A DNA stretch of 64,000 nt from Mycolicibacterium fortuitum subsp. fortuitum (GTDB taxonomy: Bacteria; Actinomycetota; Actinomycetes; Mycobacteriales; Mycobacteriaceae), in NCBI RefSeq assembly GCF_022179545.1, contig NZ_AP025518.1:5518001-5582000 (forward strand), read 5' to 3'. Made by a program: the position numbers and the translations under genes. Under the pieces are notes generated by a model. That model was not told the DNA's origin. It did not search any database and worked only from the letters and a program-made list of their open reading frames with translations. Of this stretch, positions 1 through 9,021 are shown piece by piece (position 1 is the stretch's first letter; every line of letters starts with the position of its first letter).

Positions 1-1
1 C

Positions 2-376
2 GAGGTGATCTTCAACCTGGCGGTACTCGCCCATGAATACGGCCATCACGTCCAGCACCTCATCGGAACCTTGGGTGAAATGTACAAACAGGCGCGAGCC
101 GTGGGCGAGCAGTCCGAACCAGGACTGGAACTGTCGCGCCGCATGGAGCTACAGGCGCAGTGCTTCTCCGGCATGTTCGTCGGCTCCATCGTCGACACCG
201 GAGGCCGGTTCACTACCGCCGATTACCAGGTGATTGCAAACGGCAATTGGGATGCCGTTTCACCACGCGACCACGGATCGCCTGAGCACTACGGATCCTG
301 GTGGGACCACGGCTACCGTCTGAACAAGATCGGCGAGTGCAACACCTGGCTCTCCCCTGCCGGCGACGTGTCATAG
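2..376 (+). CDS. neutral zinc metallopeptidase (YpfJ type), 3' part
   Basis: The gene enters from the left edge, so its start and N-terminal half are missing; the frame is open from base 2. The visible 124 or so residues hold the metal site HEYGHH, an HExxHH form of the zincin motif that supplies two zinc-binding histidines and the catalytic glutamate. It is followed by a helix with ELQAQCFSGM, which matches the region that carries the third zinc ligand in the YpfJ/neutral zinc metallopeptidase family, and a C-terminal segment with HGSPEHYGSWWDHGY. These proteins are usually anchored by one N-terminal membrane segment, which would lie outside the window. The TAG stop at 374-376 overlaps the end of the convergent permease gene by six bases. 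Substrate unknown. Confidence 0.85.
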   Translation, partial: EVIFNLAVLAHEYGHHVQHLIGTLGEMYKQARAVGEQSEPGLELSRRMELQAQCFSGMFVGSIVDTGGRFTTADYQVIANGNWDAVSPRDHGSPEHYGSWWDHGYRLNKIGECNTWLSPAGDVS

Positions 377-1903
377 CGGCCGGCCCGACGCCGGATCGGT
401 CAGACCCCCCACCTCGACAGGCTGTTCGACGTCCTCGCGCGCCGGTGGCCGAGGCCGCGCGAGCAGCGAATGTGAACGGCCATAGGCGAGGTACACGACC
501 GCACCGATCCCCATCCAGACCACGAAGCGCAGCCAGGTCTCGACTTCGAGGTTGAGCATGAGCCACAGGCAGGAGCCAGCGGCCAGGATCGGAATCAGCG
601 GAACAAACGGGACCCGGAAGCCGCGCTTCAGATCTGGTCGCGTCCGCCGCAGGATCGGCACGCCGACTGCCACCAGGACGAATGCCACCAGGGTGCCGAT
701 GTTGACCATCCCTGCCAGCGTGCCGAAGTCGACGAACGCTGCAAGGCCCGCGCAGATCGTGCCGACGATGACGGTGAGCCGCACGGGCGTTCGGCGCTTA
801 CCGGTGCGCGCGAGGCTGCGGGGAATCAGGCCGTCGCGGGCCATCGCGAAGAGCACGCGGGTCTGGCCGAGGAACATCACCATCACGACGGTGGACAGGC
901 CGGCCAGCGCACCGATGGCGATGATGTTCTTCACCCAGGTGGCGCCGTGGAGCGCAAACGCCGTTGCGAGAGTGACATTTTCGCCCTGGAGCTGGGTGTA
1001 GTGCACCATCCCGGTAAGCACGAGCGAAACCGCGACGTAGCACACGGTGACGATGGCCAGCGAGGCGAAGATGCCGCGAGGCACGTCGCGCTGCGGATTG
1101 CGAGTCTCTTCGGCAGCGGTGGCCACCACATCGAATCCGACGAAGGCGAAGAACGCGATACTGGCCGCCGACAGCAGGCCGAGCCACCCGAAGCTTGTGC
1201 CGCCGGATCCGGTGAGCCAGGCGAGCATCGACTGGTGCACACCGTCTGCTTTGGGCGACGGCTCCGCCGGTGGGATGAACGGCGTCAGGTTGGACGCCTT
1301 GAAGTAGGTGGCCCCGACGATGAGGATCAGCACGATCACCCCGAGCTTGATCGCCACCGCGATGGCGGACACGCGCGATGAAAGCTTGGTGCCGGTTGCG
1401 AGAAGAAAGCCGACGATCGCGATGATCGTTACCGCACCCCAGTCGAACGTGACCGCCCCGAGGTGTGCGACGGGTGTCATTCCGCCGAGTACGTCGCCGA
1501 GATACTGCGACCAGCCTTTGGCGACAACGGAAACCGCGAGCGCGAACTCGAGAATCAGGTCCCAGCCGATGATCCAGGCGATCGCCTCACCGAAGGTGGC
1601 GTAGGCGAATGTATAGGCGCTGCCCGCGACGGGAACCGTCGAGGCGAACTCGGCGTAGCAGAGCGCAGTCAGTCCGCAGGCAATCGCCGCCAGGATGAAG
1701 GCCAGTGAGACCGAGGGGCCCGCCATGGTGCCCGCGGTCCGGGCGGTGAGGGTGAAGATGCCGGCGCCGATGACAACCGCGACACCGAAAACCGTGAGAT
1801 CCCTTGCGGTGAGGTCCTTGCGCAGCTTCGCGTCCGGCTCGTCGGTGTCTCGGATCGACTGCTCGACCGATTTGGTGCGGAACATCCCGCCGGCGGTCGG
1901 CAT
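371..1903 (-). CDS. APC-family amino acid permease
   Basis: This encodes a 510-residue polytopic inner-membrane transporter of the amino acid-polyamine-organocation family. The N-terminal stretch DLTVFGVAVVIGAGIF is the first-helix signature of the family (unwound GAG[I/V] segment that binds substrate), followed by about 12 hydrophobic segments and SIAFFAFVGFDVVATAAEE, the conserved helix 6 region. I chose the ATG at 1903 rather than an upstream frame extension because it sits in TGATG with the stop of the dehydrogenase gene, a one-base overlap that implies translational coupling. Its place behind an amino-acid dehydrogenase and an indolepyruvate oxidoreductase suggests uptake of branched-chain or aromatic amino acids for catabolism; the substrate itself is inferred, and cationic amino-acid transport is an alternative. 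Confidence 0.88.
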   Translation of the reverse strand: MPTAGGMFRTKSVEQSIRDTDEPDAKLRKDLTARDLTVFGVAVVIGAGIFTLTARTAGTMAGPSVSLAFILAAIACGLTALCYAEFASTVPVAGSAYTFAYATFGEAIAWIIGWDLILEFALAVSVVAKGWSQYLGDVLGGMTPVAHLGAVTFDWGAVTIIAIVGFLLATGTKLSSRVSAIAVAIKLGVIVLILIVGATYFKASNLTPFIPPAEPSPKADGVHQSMLAWLTGSGGTSFGWLGLLSAASIAFFAFVGFDVVATAAEETRNPQRDVPRGIFASLAIVTVCYVAVSLVLTGMVHYTQLQGENVTLATAFALHGATWVKNIIAIGALAGLSTVVMVMFLGQTRVLFAMARDGLIPRSLARTGKRRTPVRLTVIVGTICAGLAAFVDFGTLAGMVNIGTLVAFVLVAVGVPILRRTRPDLKRGFRVPFVPLIPILAAGSCLWLMLNLEVETWLRFVVWMGIGAVVYLAYGRSHSLLARPRPPAREDVEQPVEVGGLTDPASGRPL

Positions 1904-2973
1904 CAGATGGCTCCGTCGAGTCGCCGCTCGGCGAACAGGTTCGCTGCGGCACCGGTGCCGATGCGCCCGTCGCGCGCCGCGGAGATGATGTCGCGGCACC
2001 GGTCGAAGATGCGCGTCACGTCTGCTTCGACGGCCGCCCGGTCTGCACCCTGCAATTCACCACTGACTTGGATGAGACCACCGGCGTTGGCGACGAAGTC
2101 GGGCACCCAGGTGATGCCACGGCGGCCGAGTACCTGCTCGACATCGGGAGTCGCCAGCTGGTTGTTGGCCGCACCGCAGATCAATTTGGCCTCGATGCTC
2201 TCGGCGCTCACCGGCGTCAGGGTCGCACCGAGCGCGCACGGAGCGTAGACGTCCACCGGGGCGGTCGCGACCGAACCCAACAGTCGTACCGACGGGTGGT
2301 CGGCCGAGAGGCGTTGCAGTGCGGCGTCGTTCACATCGGTTGCACACACCTCCGCACCGTCGTCGAGCAGCAGGGCGATGAGTTCGCGACCCACCTTGCC
2401 GACGCCCTCCACGCCGACGCTACGGCCCGCCAACGATGCTGTCCCCCAGATAGATTCGGTACCGGCGCGCATCGCATTGAACACACCCAGCGCGGTCAGT
2501 CGCGCGCTGTCTCCCGAGCCGCCTGCAGCGACGCTGCGGCCGGTCACGTGCGGGGTGTACTTGCCGATGACATCCAGGTCGTCGGTGTTGGTGCCGACGT
2601 CGCCCGCGGTGACATACCGGCCGCCGAGCCCGTTGACGAACCGTGCGTAGGCGGCGAACAACGCCTCGCTCTTGTCGGTCGCGGGATCTCCGATGATCAC
2701 GGCCTTGCCGCCGCCGAGGTTCACTCCCGCCGCCGCGGCCTTGTACGACATGCCCCACGACAGCCGGAGCACGTCTTCGAGCGCTTCGAATTCGTCAGCG
2801 TAGGGGTACATCCGGGTGCCGCCGAGGGCCGGGCCCAGTGCGGTCGAGTGGATGGCGATGATCGCCTTCAGGCCGGACTCGGCGTCCTCGCAGAACACGA
2901 CCTGCTCATGAGCTCGTGCGCTCAACTCCTGCGAGCGGCCGAATACTCCCGACGCGGTGCGCGTAGCAGTCAC
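1903..2973 (-). CDS. Glu/Leu/Phe/Val dehydrogenase, leucine/valine type
   Basis: The 356-residue protein fits the length of leucine and valine dehydrogenases, which use NAD+ to deaminate branched-chain amino acids to 2-keto acids. The substrate-binding part carries SWGMSYKAAAAGVNLGGGKA with the two conserved lysines, one of them catalytic. The Rossmann half has GVEGVGKVGRELIALLLDD and the conserved CGAANNQLA region. The GTG start at 2973 follows AAGGA by about eight bases. The gene lies 86 bases behind the oxidoreductase gene and overlaps the permease start by one base, so the three are probably one transcript: amino acid in, deamination to keto acid, then oxidative decarboxylation to acyl-CoA. 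Choice between leucine, valine and phenylalanine as substrate is not settled by sequence reading. Confidence 0.87.
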   Translation of the reverse strand: MTATRTASGVFGRSQELSARAHEQVVFCEDAESGLKAIIAIHSTALGPALGGTRMYPYADEFEALEDVLRLSWGMSYKAAAAGVNLGGGKAVIIGDPATDKSEALFAAYARFVNGLGGRYVTAGDVGTNTDDLDVIGKYTPHVTGRSVAAGGSGDSARLTALGVFNAMRAGTESIWGTASLAGRSVGVEGVGKVGRELIALLLDDGAEVCATDVNDAALQRLSADHPSVRLLGSVATAPVDVYAPCALGATLTPVSAESIEAKLICGAANNQLATPDVEQVLGRRGITWVPDFVANAGGLIQVSGELQGADRAAVEADVTRIFDRCRDIISAARDGRIGTGAAANLFAERRLDGAI

Positions 2974-2992
2974 TACAAATTCCTTTCAGGTA

Positions 2993-3035
2993 GCCGCATG
3001 TTCGGCGGCATGGGTTGGGCTGCCGCATGTTCGGC
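2993..3035. repeat. two copies of GCCGCATGTTCGGC between oxidoreductase and dehydrogenase genes
   Basis: The 14-base unit GCCGCATGTTCGGC occurs at 2993-3006 and again at 3022-3035, 29 bases apart, in the short gap after the large oxidoreductase. Each copy has complementary ends (GCCG and CGGC) and could fold as a small hairpin in the transcript. Role unknown; it could alter decay or translation between the cistrons. Confidence 0.6.
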
Positions 3036-3059
3036 AGCAGTGGACTCAGCGGTGGCCGG

Positions 3060-6000
3060 TCAGGCGGTGATGCCGAGGTCGCGCAGTCGGGCCCGGTACA
3101 CCTCGACGTTGCCGAGCTTGACGTCCTCGTAGCCTCGAACGACGTCGGGCAAGCCGGCCGCCTCGACGGCGGTGGCATAAGTGTCGGTGGTCAGCTCCGC
3201 GGCCAGCCCTAACACCATGTCGGTGTAGTGGGCCAGCAGCTCCCGTTCCACCTTGCGGACGTGGGCATAGCCGAAGGGGTCGAGCTTGGTGCCGCGCAGC
3301 GCCTTGCCCTTGGCGAGCAGCTTCAGTGCCACATGCGTTTTGGGGCCGAAACCGACCTTCTTGGTGCGGCCCATGGCCCGCAGTGCCGGCGGATGCAGCC
3401 GATACGTCAGTTTCTCCCCACCAGGCACCTGTGCCCGCACGTCGGCCAGGAAGGCCGGGTCGACCAGCAGCCGCGCGACTTCGTATTCGTCCTTGTAGGC
3501 GGTGAACTTGTGCAGCCCGCGCGCCACGGCCTCACTGAACGCGGTGCTTTCGGTGACGGCACGTTCGGCCTGCCACACGGTGTGGACCGTCTCGACATAG
3601 CGCCGCGCCACCTTCGCGTTCTGGTAGCGGACCAGCTCGCCGGCCCGCAGCTCGACCAGTCGGCGGACTTCGCCGTCGAAGGTGGTGTCCGCCAACAGCT
3701 CCAGGTCCACGGCGGCAGGCGCACGCTGCGGGACCGACACCGCCGCGGCAAACGCTGCCGGATCGGCGACCGCCACGCGACCCCAACGGAAAGCCGCGAC
3801 ATTGGCCTCGACCGCCACCCCGTTGATACCGATGGCCTCTTCGATGCCGGCCTCGGGCAGGCGCAGCCCACCGTTCTGGAAGGCGGCACCGACGACGAGG
3901 AAGTTGGCCGCCGCGGTGTTGCCGAACAGCGCCTGGGCCGCGGCGAGCGCATCGAAGTGGGTCAGGGTGCTTGTGGTCGCGGTGAGGCGGTCCAGCAACG
4001 ACTGCGTATCCGGGTAGGCAACGGCCTTGTCGTACACCATGTCCCCGGTCGGGGTCTGGCTGGTGGAGGCGACGGCCACGGTGCGTTCGGGGCTGCCGTA
4101 CGCCAGGTTCTTGGTGTCGGTCGCCGTCAGCAGGTCAATCGCGATGATGCAGTCGGCGCTGCCCGGCGTCAACCTGTTGGACGGCTCCAGCGAGGTGGTC
4201 GAGAACCGGAGGTGGGACACCACCGGCCCGGCCTTCTGGCTCAGCCCGATCTGGTCGAGGCTCTCCACCGCGTACCCGGCCCGCAGCGCGGCAGTGGCCA
4301 GTACCTGGTTGACCGTCACTATGCCGGTGCCGCCGATGCCGGCCAGCAGGACGTTCTGGGTGCCCTTGGGCGCGGCGAAGCCCGGATCGGCCACTCGCGG
4401 CGGCTCAGCGACCTTGCTACGTCGGGAAGTTCGGGAGGCTTTGCGCCCCTTCTTCTCTGGTGTCAGTTCGACGGTCACGAATGACGGGCAGTCACCGTCC
4501 AGGCAGCTGTAGTCGGTGTTGCAGGAGGTCTGGTCGATGCGGGTTTTGCGCCCGAACTCGGTGTCGACCGGCTGTACGGACAGGCAGTTCGACTTGGTGC
4601 CGCAGTCACCGCAGCCCTCGCAAACGGCCTCGTTGATGACGACGCGGGTGGTGCGGGTGGGCAGGGTTCCGCGCTTGCGCTGGCGACGCGCGTCGGCGGC
4701 GCAGTGCTGGTCATAGATGAGCACGGTGACGCCGGGGATTTCGCGTAGCAGCTTCTGGGCTTCGTCGAGCCGGTCGCGATGCCACAGCAGCGTGCCCTTC
4801 GCGAGCGCTTTCTTGTTGTGCCGCTTGGGTTCGTCAGCGCAGATGATGATCTGCTTGACGCCTTCGGTGGTGAGTTTGTGGGTGAGCTTCGCGACGCCCA
4901 GGCCGCCTTCGACGTCCTGTGCGCCGGTCATGGCGACTACCTCGTTGTAGAGCAGCTTGTAGGTGATGTTCACTCCCGCCGCGATGCAGGCCTGCACGGC
5001 GAGCTGCCCGGAGTGGAAGAACGTGCCGTCACCGACGTTCTGGAACAGGTGCGGCACATCGGTGAACGGCGCCTGACCGATCCACTGGCTGCCCTCGCCG
5101 CCCATCTGGGTCAGGCCGACCACCGCGCTGTCACGACGGCCCGACATGGTGACCAGCGTGTGGCAGCCGATGCCACCGCCGCCGATCGAGCCGTCGGGAA
5201 TGGCCGTGGAACGGTTGTGTGGGCAGCCGCTGCAGAAGTAGGCGGTTCGCTTGGCGGACAGCACTTCCAGTGACAGCGGGGGCGGCGGCGTGCGCTTGAG
5301 TTCGAGGCGGTCGCGCAACACGCGACGCAGCGGCGCCAACAATCGACCGGCGGTCAGCTCACCACCGACCGGGAACAGCGGCGCCCCGGTGGCGTCGTAC
5401 TTGCCGATGATCTGCGGGGCGTCGGCTGCGCCGTAAAGGATTTCGCGGATCTGGGTTTCGATGAACGCGGTCTTGTCCTCGACAACGATCACCTGCTCGA
5501 GCCCGCGGGCGAACTGCAGGACGGTCTGCCGGCCAACCGGGTAGGGCATGCCGATGCGCAGCAGGCGGATTCCGGCGCAGTGCAATGCCGCATCGTCGAC
5601 GCCGAGGTCGAGCAGAGCCTGACGCAGCGCGTCGAACGTCGTGCCGGTGGCGGCAATGCCGACCTGTGCGCGAACCGGGTCCACCTCGAGTACGTCGAGG
5701 GCATTGGCGTCACCGAAGGCACGCACAGTGGCCCAGCGCGGCCCGTAGAGATCGGCCTCGGCGAGCAGGCTGTCTGCCGGTGCAGCCATCGGTCGCTGGA
5801 GGTACGTGAAGCGCTTTCCCTCCCAGCGGATTTCGGGAACCGTGATCGCAAGGTCGGCGACGTCGGCATCGACCGTCCAGGCGCCGTCGGCGACGTCGGC
5901 AACGATCTTCATTGCCACCACGCACCCCGACGCGCGTGACAGCGCGATCCCCTGCATGCCCATCGTGATGATTTCTTCGGCGTTGCGCGGGAACAGCACC

Positions 6001-6545
6001 GGGATGCCCAGTGCAGCGAGAGACCGTTCGCTGACGGCGGGAACGGTGGACGACTTCGACGCGGGATCGTCACCGACCAGCAGCAGCACGCCACCGCGCG
6101 GGTTCACGCCGTACATGTTCGCGTGCCGTAGAGCATCAGTGGCGCGATCGACGCCGGGGCCCTTGCCGTACCAGATACCGACCACCCCGTCGTGGGTCGG
6201 TGTACCCGCCGGGAGATCGGTCTGGCTACCCCAGACCGCGGTGGCGGCGAGTTCCTCGTTGAACCCGGGCGTGAAGACGATGTCGTGCTCGGTCAGCACA
6301 TCCGGCATGTCGAGCAGCATCTTGTCCACGCCGCCCAGCGGGCTGCCTTGATAGCCGGAGACGAAGGTCGCGATGCGGCGCCCGGCGCGGGCGTCTCGCA
6401 CGTGTTGTTCGACCATCATCCTGGCGATGGCCTGCACCCCGGTCAGCAGTACCGGGCCGGCGCCGGAGCGATACCGGTCGGCGAGGTCGTACGGTGCGGC
6501 GGATTCCACCACCGCGAGTTCGGAAGCGCCCAGAACGCCTGTCAC
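3060..6545 (-). CDS. fused indolepyruvate ferredoxin oxidoreductase
   Basis: About 1161 residues, the size of the single-chain actinobacterial 2-oxoacid:ferredoxin oxidoreductases that convert aryl- or branched 2-keto acids to acyl-CoA and pass electrons to ferredoxin. The N-terminal half is the pyrimidine-binding domain. Around residue 505, NVGDGTFFHSG followed by an asparagine about 26 residues on is the thiamine diphosphate motif. Near residue 643, CEGCGDCG and further cysteines suggest iron-sulfur ligands. From about residue 740, GIGGTGIVTVNQ begins the gamma-type domain. The GTG at 6545 is preferred; a TTG at 6569 would add eight residues. It heads the unit with the amino-acid dehydrogenase and permease and lies behind an Lrp regulator, so keto acids from amino acids are the likely substrates. 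Confidence 0.92.
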   Translation of the reverse strand: MTGVLGASELAVVESAAPYDLADRYRSGAGPVLLTGVQAIARMMVEQHVRDARAGRRIATFVSGYQGSPLGGVDKMLLDMPDVLTEHDIVFTPGFNEELAATAVWGSQTDLPAGTPTHDGVVGIWYGKGPGVDRATDALRHANMYGVNPRGGVLLLVGDDPASKSSTVPAVSERSLAALGIPVLFPRNAEEIITMGMQGIALSRASGCVVAMKIVADVADGAWTVDADVADLAITVPEIRWEGKRFTYLQRPMAAPADSLLAEADLYGPRWATVRAFGDANALDVLEVDPVRAQVGIAATGTTFDALRQALLDLGVDDAALHCAGIRLLRIGMPYPVGRQTVLQFARGLEQVIVVEDKTAFIETQIREILYGAADAPQIIGKYDATGAPLFPVGGELTAGRLLAPLRRVLRDRLELKRTPPPPLSLEVLSAKRTAYFCSGCPHNRSTAIPDGSIGGGGIGCHTLVTMSGRRDSAVVGLTQMGGEGSQWIGQAPFTDVPHLFQNVGDGTFFHSGQLAVQACIAAGVNITYKLLYNEVVAMTGAQDVEGGLGVAKLTHKLTTEGVKQIIICADEPKRHNKKALAKGTLLWHRDRLDEAQKLLREIPGVTVLIYDQHCAADARRQRKRGTLPTRTTRVVINEAVCEGCGDCGTKSNCLSVQPVDTEFGRKTRIDQTSCNTDYSCLDGDCPSFVTVELTPEKKGRKASRTSRRSKVAEPPRVADPGFAAPKGTQNVLLAGIGGTGIVTVNQVLATAALRAGYAVESLDQIGLSQKAGPVVSHLRFSTTSLEPSNRLTPGSADCIIAIDLLTATDTKNLAYGSPERTVAVASTSQTPTGDMVYDKAVAYPDTQSLLDRLTATTSTLTHFDALAAAQALFGNTAAANFLVVGAAFQNGGLRLPEAGIEEAIGINGVAVEANVAAFRWGRVAVADPAAFAAAVSVPQRAPAAVDLELLADTTFDGEVRRLVELRAGELVRYQNAKVARRYVETVHTVWQAERAVTESTAFSEAVARGLHKFTAYKDEYEVARLLVDPAFLADVRAQVPGGEKLTYRLHPPALRAMGRTKKVGFGPKTHVALKLLAKGKALRGTKLDPFGYAHVRKVERELLAHYTDMVLGLAAELTTDTYATAVEAAGLPDVVRGYEDVKLGNVEVYRARLRDLGITA

Positions 6546-6663
6546 GTTTAACCACCACACCTTCCACAACCCAGTTCGTGAGCTGCAAAGCGAGGAACAT
6601 CTAGCAATCGGTGCAGTGAAATTTGCTCTTGAGTGTGATCTGCGTCAATAGTCAGCGAAAATG

Positions 6664-6704
6664 TTGATCAGATTGCTCAATTGTGACGTGGCCCACTGTG
6701 ACGT
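6664..6704. promoter_or_regulatory. candidate Lrp-type operator region upstream of the oxidoreductase
   Basis: The 164-base gap between the Lrp gene and the oxidoreductase is AT-rich for this DNA. It holds an inverted pair TTGA/TCAA with nine bases between (6664-6680) and a direct repeat TGTGACGT at 6682-6689 and 6697-6704, 15 bases apart. Spaced AT-rich half-sites are usual for Lrp/AsnC regulators. The assignment rests on position and repeat pattern only. Confidence 0.4.
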
Positions 6705-6709
6705 ACGCA

Positions 6710-7192
6710 TCATTTTGTTCCATGCTGCGCCAGCTGCTGCACCAGAGGCAGCGATCGGTATTCGACCGGCGTGGCCATCGCCAGCATCGTCTCGGAGTGT
6801 TTCACCCCGTCGATCCGGTGCACCTGCTGGATGATGCCGAGCAACTCCTGCTGGGTCTGCGCGGCGATCCGGACCAGCAGATCTGCTCGCCCGGTGGTCG
6901 CGTGCACCTCGAGCACGTGCGGGTAGTCCCGCAGCGCCTCGATGATGGCGTCCATCTTGTTCTGGTCCGTTTCGATGCCGACGAAGGCGTGCACGGCAAA
7001 ACCGAGCTCGGCCAGGTTGATGTTCGGCGGGTAGCCGCGGACCACCCCGGATTCCTCCAACCGCTTCATCCGGGCCTGCACGGTGTTGCGGGCTACCTTC
7101 AGCCGTGACGCCAGCTCAAGAATCGGCAGGCGGGGTTCGGCCGCCAGCATGGACAGCAGCGCGGAGTCGAGGGCGTCGAGCTTGATGGCCAT
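6710..7192 (-). CDS. Lrp/AsnC family transcriptional regulator
   Basis: A 160-residue protein of normal length for the family. Residues about 5-60 form the winged helix-turn-helix (LDALDSALLSMLAAEPR, then ELASRLKVARNTVQARMKRL), and about 70-150 form the ligand-sensing RAM/AsnC domain with AFVGIETDQNK and HATTGRADLLVRI. The ATG at 7192 is chosen because the frame upstream reads through unlikely sequence and the conserved N-terminus starts here. It sits directly upstream of the keto-acid oxidoreductase, dehydrogenase and permease genes on the same strand and probably responds to an amino acid to control them; which amino acid cannot be told. Confidence 0.9.
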   Translation of the reverse strand: MAIKLDALDSALLSMLAAEPRLPILELASRLKVARNTVQARMKRLEESGVVRGYPPNINLAELGFAVHAFVGIETDQNKMDAIIEALRDYPHVLEVHATTGRADLLVRIAAQTQQELLGIIQQVHRIDGVKHSETMLAMATPVEYRSLPLVQQLAQHGTK

Positions 7193-7215
7193 GGGGCATT
7201 GTCCCACTTGGCGGG

Positions 7216-8064
7216 TCAGCTCGATTTGCGCCGCAACCCACCCAACACCGCGACGAAGATCCCGAACGCCACCAGCGCACCACCGGCCGTCAGGGTGAGG
7301 TTGAGCCACTGGTGCAGGCTGTTGATCGCATGGCCGACCATGGCGTCGGCGATCTGGCGAATGTCGCCGCTGGTGTGGTTGAGGGCCTCGTTGAGATAAC
7401 GCCGCCCCGCCTCCAACCCGGCCCAGCCGGCCGCACCTACCAGCAGCGCGGAAATCCCCAGCGCAGCAAGGGCTTTACCTCGGGCGCGCGCTGTGGCCAA
7501 CGTGAGCAGGGCGAAAACACCGGCCAACACCGTCACGCCCACGCTGACCCACGGCCCCCACACCGCCAGCGGGCGCAGGATCCCCGGCCGCAAGCTGTCC
7601 GGCGCGGACGAGGCGATGGGCACCGTAAGTGTTTGCGGCACTTCGACACCGAATCCGGTGAGGGTGTCGCGGAACGAGGGATCCGAGAGCATGGGTGCCA
7701 CATCGATCACCCAGCTGCCGTTCTCGTCGCGGGACAACCGGTCGGTGAACATCCAGGTATGCGCAAGCTGGTTGGCGAGCGCGAACTGGCCCGGAAAGTC
7801 CGGTCCTGCGGTGTAGGCCCCTGCCACGGCACGGATGCGCCGCGAATCGACCTCGGCCCCGTTCTGCGCCGCAAGGGATTGCACCTGGGTGGTCAGTTCG
7901 CCGGCGACCGCCTGCTGCAACCGCGGGTCGGTGGCGGCGCCCGCGGCGAAGGACGAGTAGCCCTGCTGGTCGATGATGTTCTTCTGCACCCACGCCGACG
8001 GAACCGCGGCAGCGAGCAGGATCGTCGTCAATACCCACAGGAACAGCGTCATGACGAAGCGCAC
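7216..8064 (-). CDS. conserved membrane protein with outer-facing loop
   Basis: 282 residues with one hydrophobic segment at the N-terminus (about residues 3-22, FVMTLFLWVLTTILLAAAVP), a polar region of roughly 150 residues, then further hydrophobic segments from about 170 onward and near the C-terminus, ending in a short basic tail GGLRRKSS. The layout predicts a large extracytoplasmic loop between membrane helices. The GTG start at 8064 is supported by AGGAGG five to six bases upstream. I do not recognise a catalytic motif; it looks like one of the uncharacterised mycobacterial membrane proteins. It lies 36 bases behind ppk2 and 23 bases before the Lrp gene, all on the same strand. Confidence 0.75.
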   Translation of the reverse strand: MRFVMTLFLWVLTTILLAAAVPSAWVQKNIIDQQGYSSFAAGAATDPRLQQAVAGELTTQVQSLAAQNGAEVDSRRIRAVAGAYTAGPDFPGQFALANQLAHTWMFTDRLSRDENGSWVIDVAPMLSDPSFRDTLTGFGVEVPQTLTVPIASSAPDSLRPGILRPLAVWGPWVSVGVTVLAGVFALLTLATARARGKALAALGISALLVGAAGWAGLEAGRRYLNEALNHTSGDIRQIADAMVGHAINSLHQWLNLTLTAGGALVAFGIFVAVLGGLRRKSS

Positions 8065-8100
8065 GCCGTCCTCCTAGTTCTCGGGCGGCGGCCAGACCGT

Positions 8101-8958
8101 TCAATCCGACAGGGCGCGCCCCACGATCAGCGGATCAGCGTGGCCGACCACGTCAAAATCCTTGTTGTCGTAGTCGAACTTACCGAGCACGTAGCGCATG
8201 GCGTTGATGCGGGCGCGTTTCTTGTCGTTGCTCTTGACCACGGTCCAGGGCGCGATTTCGGTGTCGGTCCAGGCGAACATGTCTTCCTTGGCCGCGGTGT
8301 AGTCGTCCCACTTGTCCAGCGACGCGAGGTCGGTGGGTGAGAGTTTCCACTGCCGGACGGGGTCGACCTGGCGGATGGTGAACCGGGTGCGCTGCTCGGA
8401 TTGAGTGACCGAGAACCACAGCTTGGTCAGGCTGATGCCGTCATTGACCAGCATCTGCTCGAACAACGGGGCCTGGCGGATGAATTCGGCGTGCTGCTTG
8501 GGCGAGCAGTAGCCCATCACGCGTTCCACGCCCGCACGGTTGTACCAGGAGCGGTCGAACAGCACGATCTCACCGGCGGCCGGCAGATGCTGTACGTAGC
8601 GCTGGAAGTACCACTGCGTGCGTTCTTTCTCGGTCGGCTTCTCCAGCGCGACGACACGGGCACCACGGGGATTCAGATGCTCCATGAACCGCTTGATGGT
8701 GCCGCCCTTGCCAGCCGCGTCGCGCCCCTCGAACACGATGACGTGCCGCAGCCCGTTGCCCTGGCTCCACTTCTGCAGCTTCAGCAGTTCGATCTGCAGC
8801 AGTCGCTTCTGCTCTTCGTACTCCCGGCGCGACATCCGATCGGAGTACGGGTAGTTCTCCCGCCAGGTATCGACCACTTCGCCGCTGGGCTCCAGCAACA
8901 GCACGGGGTCGTCATCGTCGTCGTCGCGGACGGTGTAGCCGGTGGTGTCCAGAGTCAC
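8101..8958 (-). CDS. ppk2: polyphosphate kinase 2
   Basis: A 285-residue PPK2-family enzyme, which transfers phosphate between inorganic polyphosphate and nucleoside diphosphates. The core has the P-loop FEGRDAAGKGGTIKRF, the segment LEKPTEKERTQWYFQRY, and the lid-region motif FDRSWYNRAGVERVMGYC with the second acidic site. The length and single domain match the one-domain group that favours nucleotide diphosphates as acceptors. Start is a GTG at 8958 preceding MTLDTTGYTV. Cytoplasmic. In mycobacteria PPK2 is known to affect GTP and polyphosphate balance; here it precedes a membrane protein on the same strand, with no obvious functional link. Confidence 0.93.
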   Translation of the reverse strand: MTLDTTGYTVRDDDDDDPVLLLEPSGEVVDTWRENYPYSDRMSRREYEEQKRLLQIELLKLQKWSQGNGLRHVIVFEGRDAAGKGGTIKRFMEHLNPRGARVVALEKPTEKERTQWYFQRYVQHLPAAGEIVLFDRSWYNRAGVERVMGYCSPKQHAEFIRQAPLFEQMLVNDGISLTKLWFSVTQSEQRTRFTIRQVDPVRQWKLSPTDLASLDKWDDYTAAKEDMFAWTDTEIAPWTVVKSNDKKRARINAMRYVLGKFDYDNKDFDVVGHADPLIVGRALSD

Positions 8959-9021
8959 CGGCCGACGGTATCCACCCCGGCGAACATGAAGGTGTCGCCG
9001 GGGTGAACGCCTGGTATGTCC

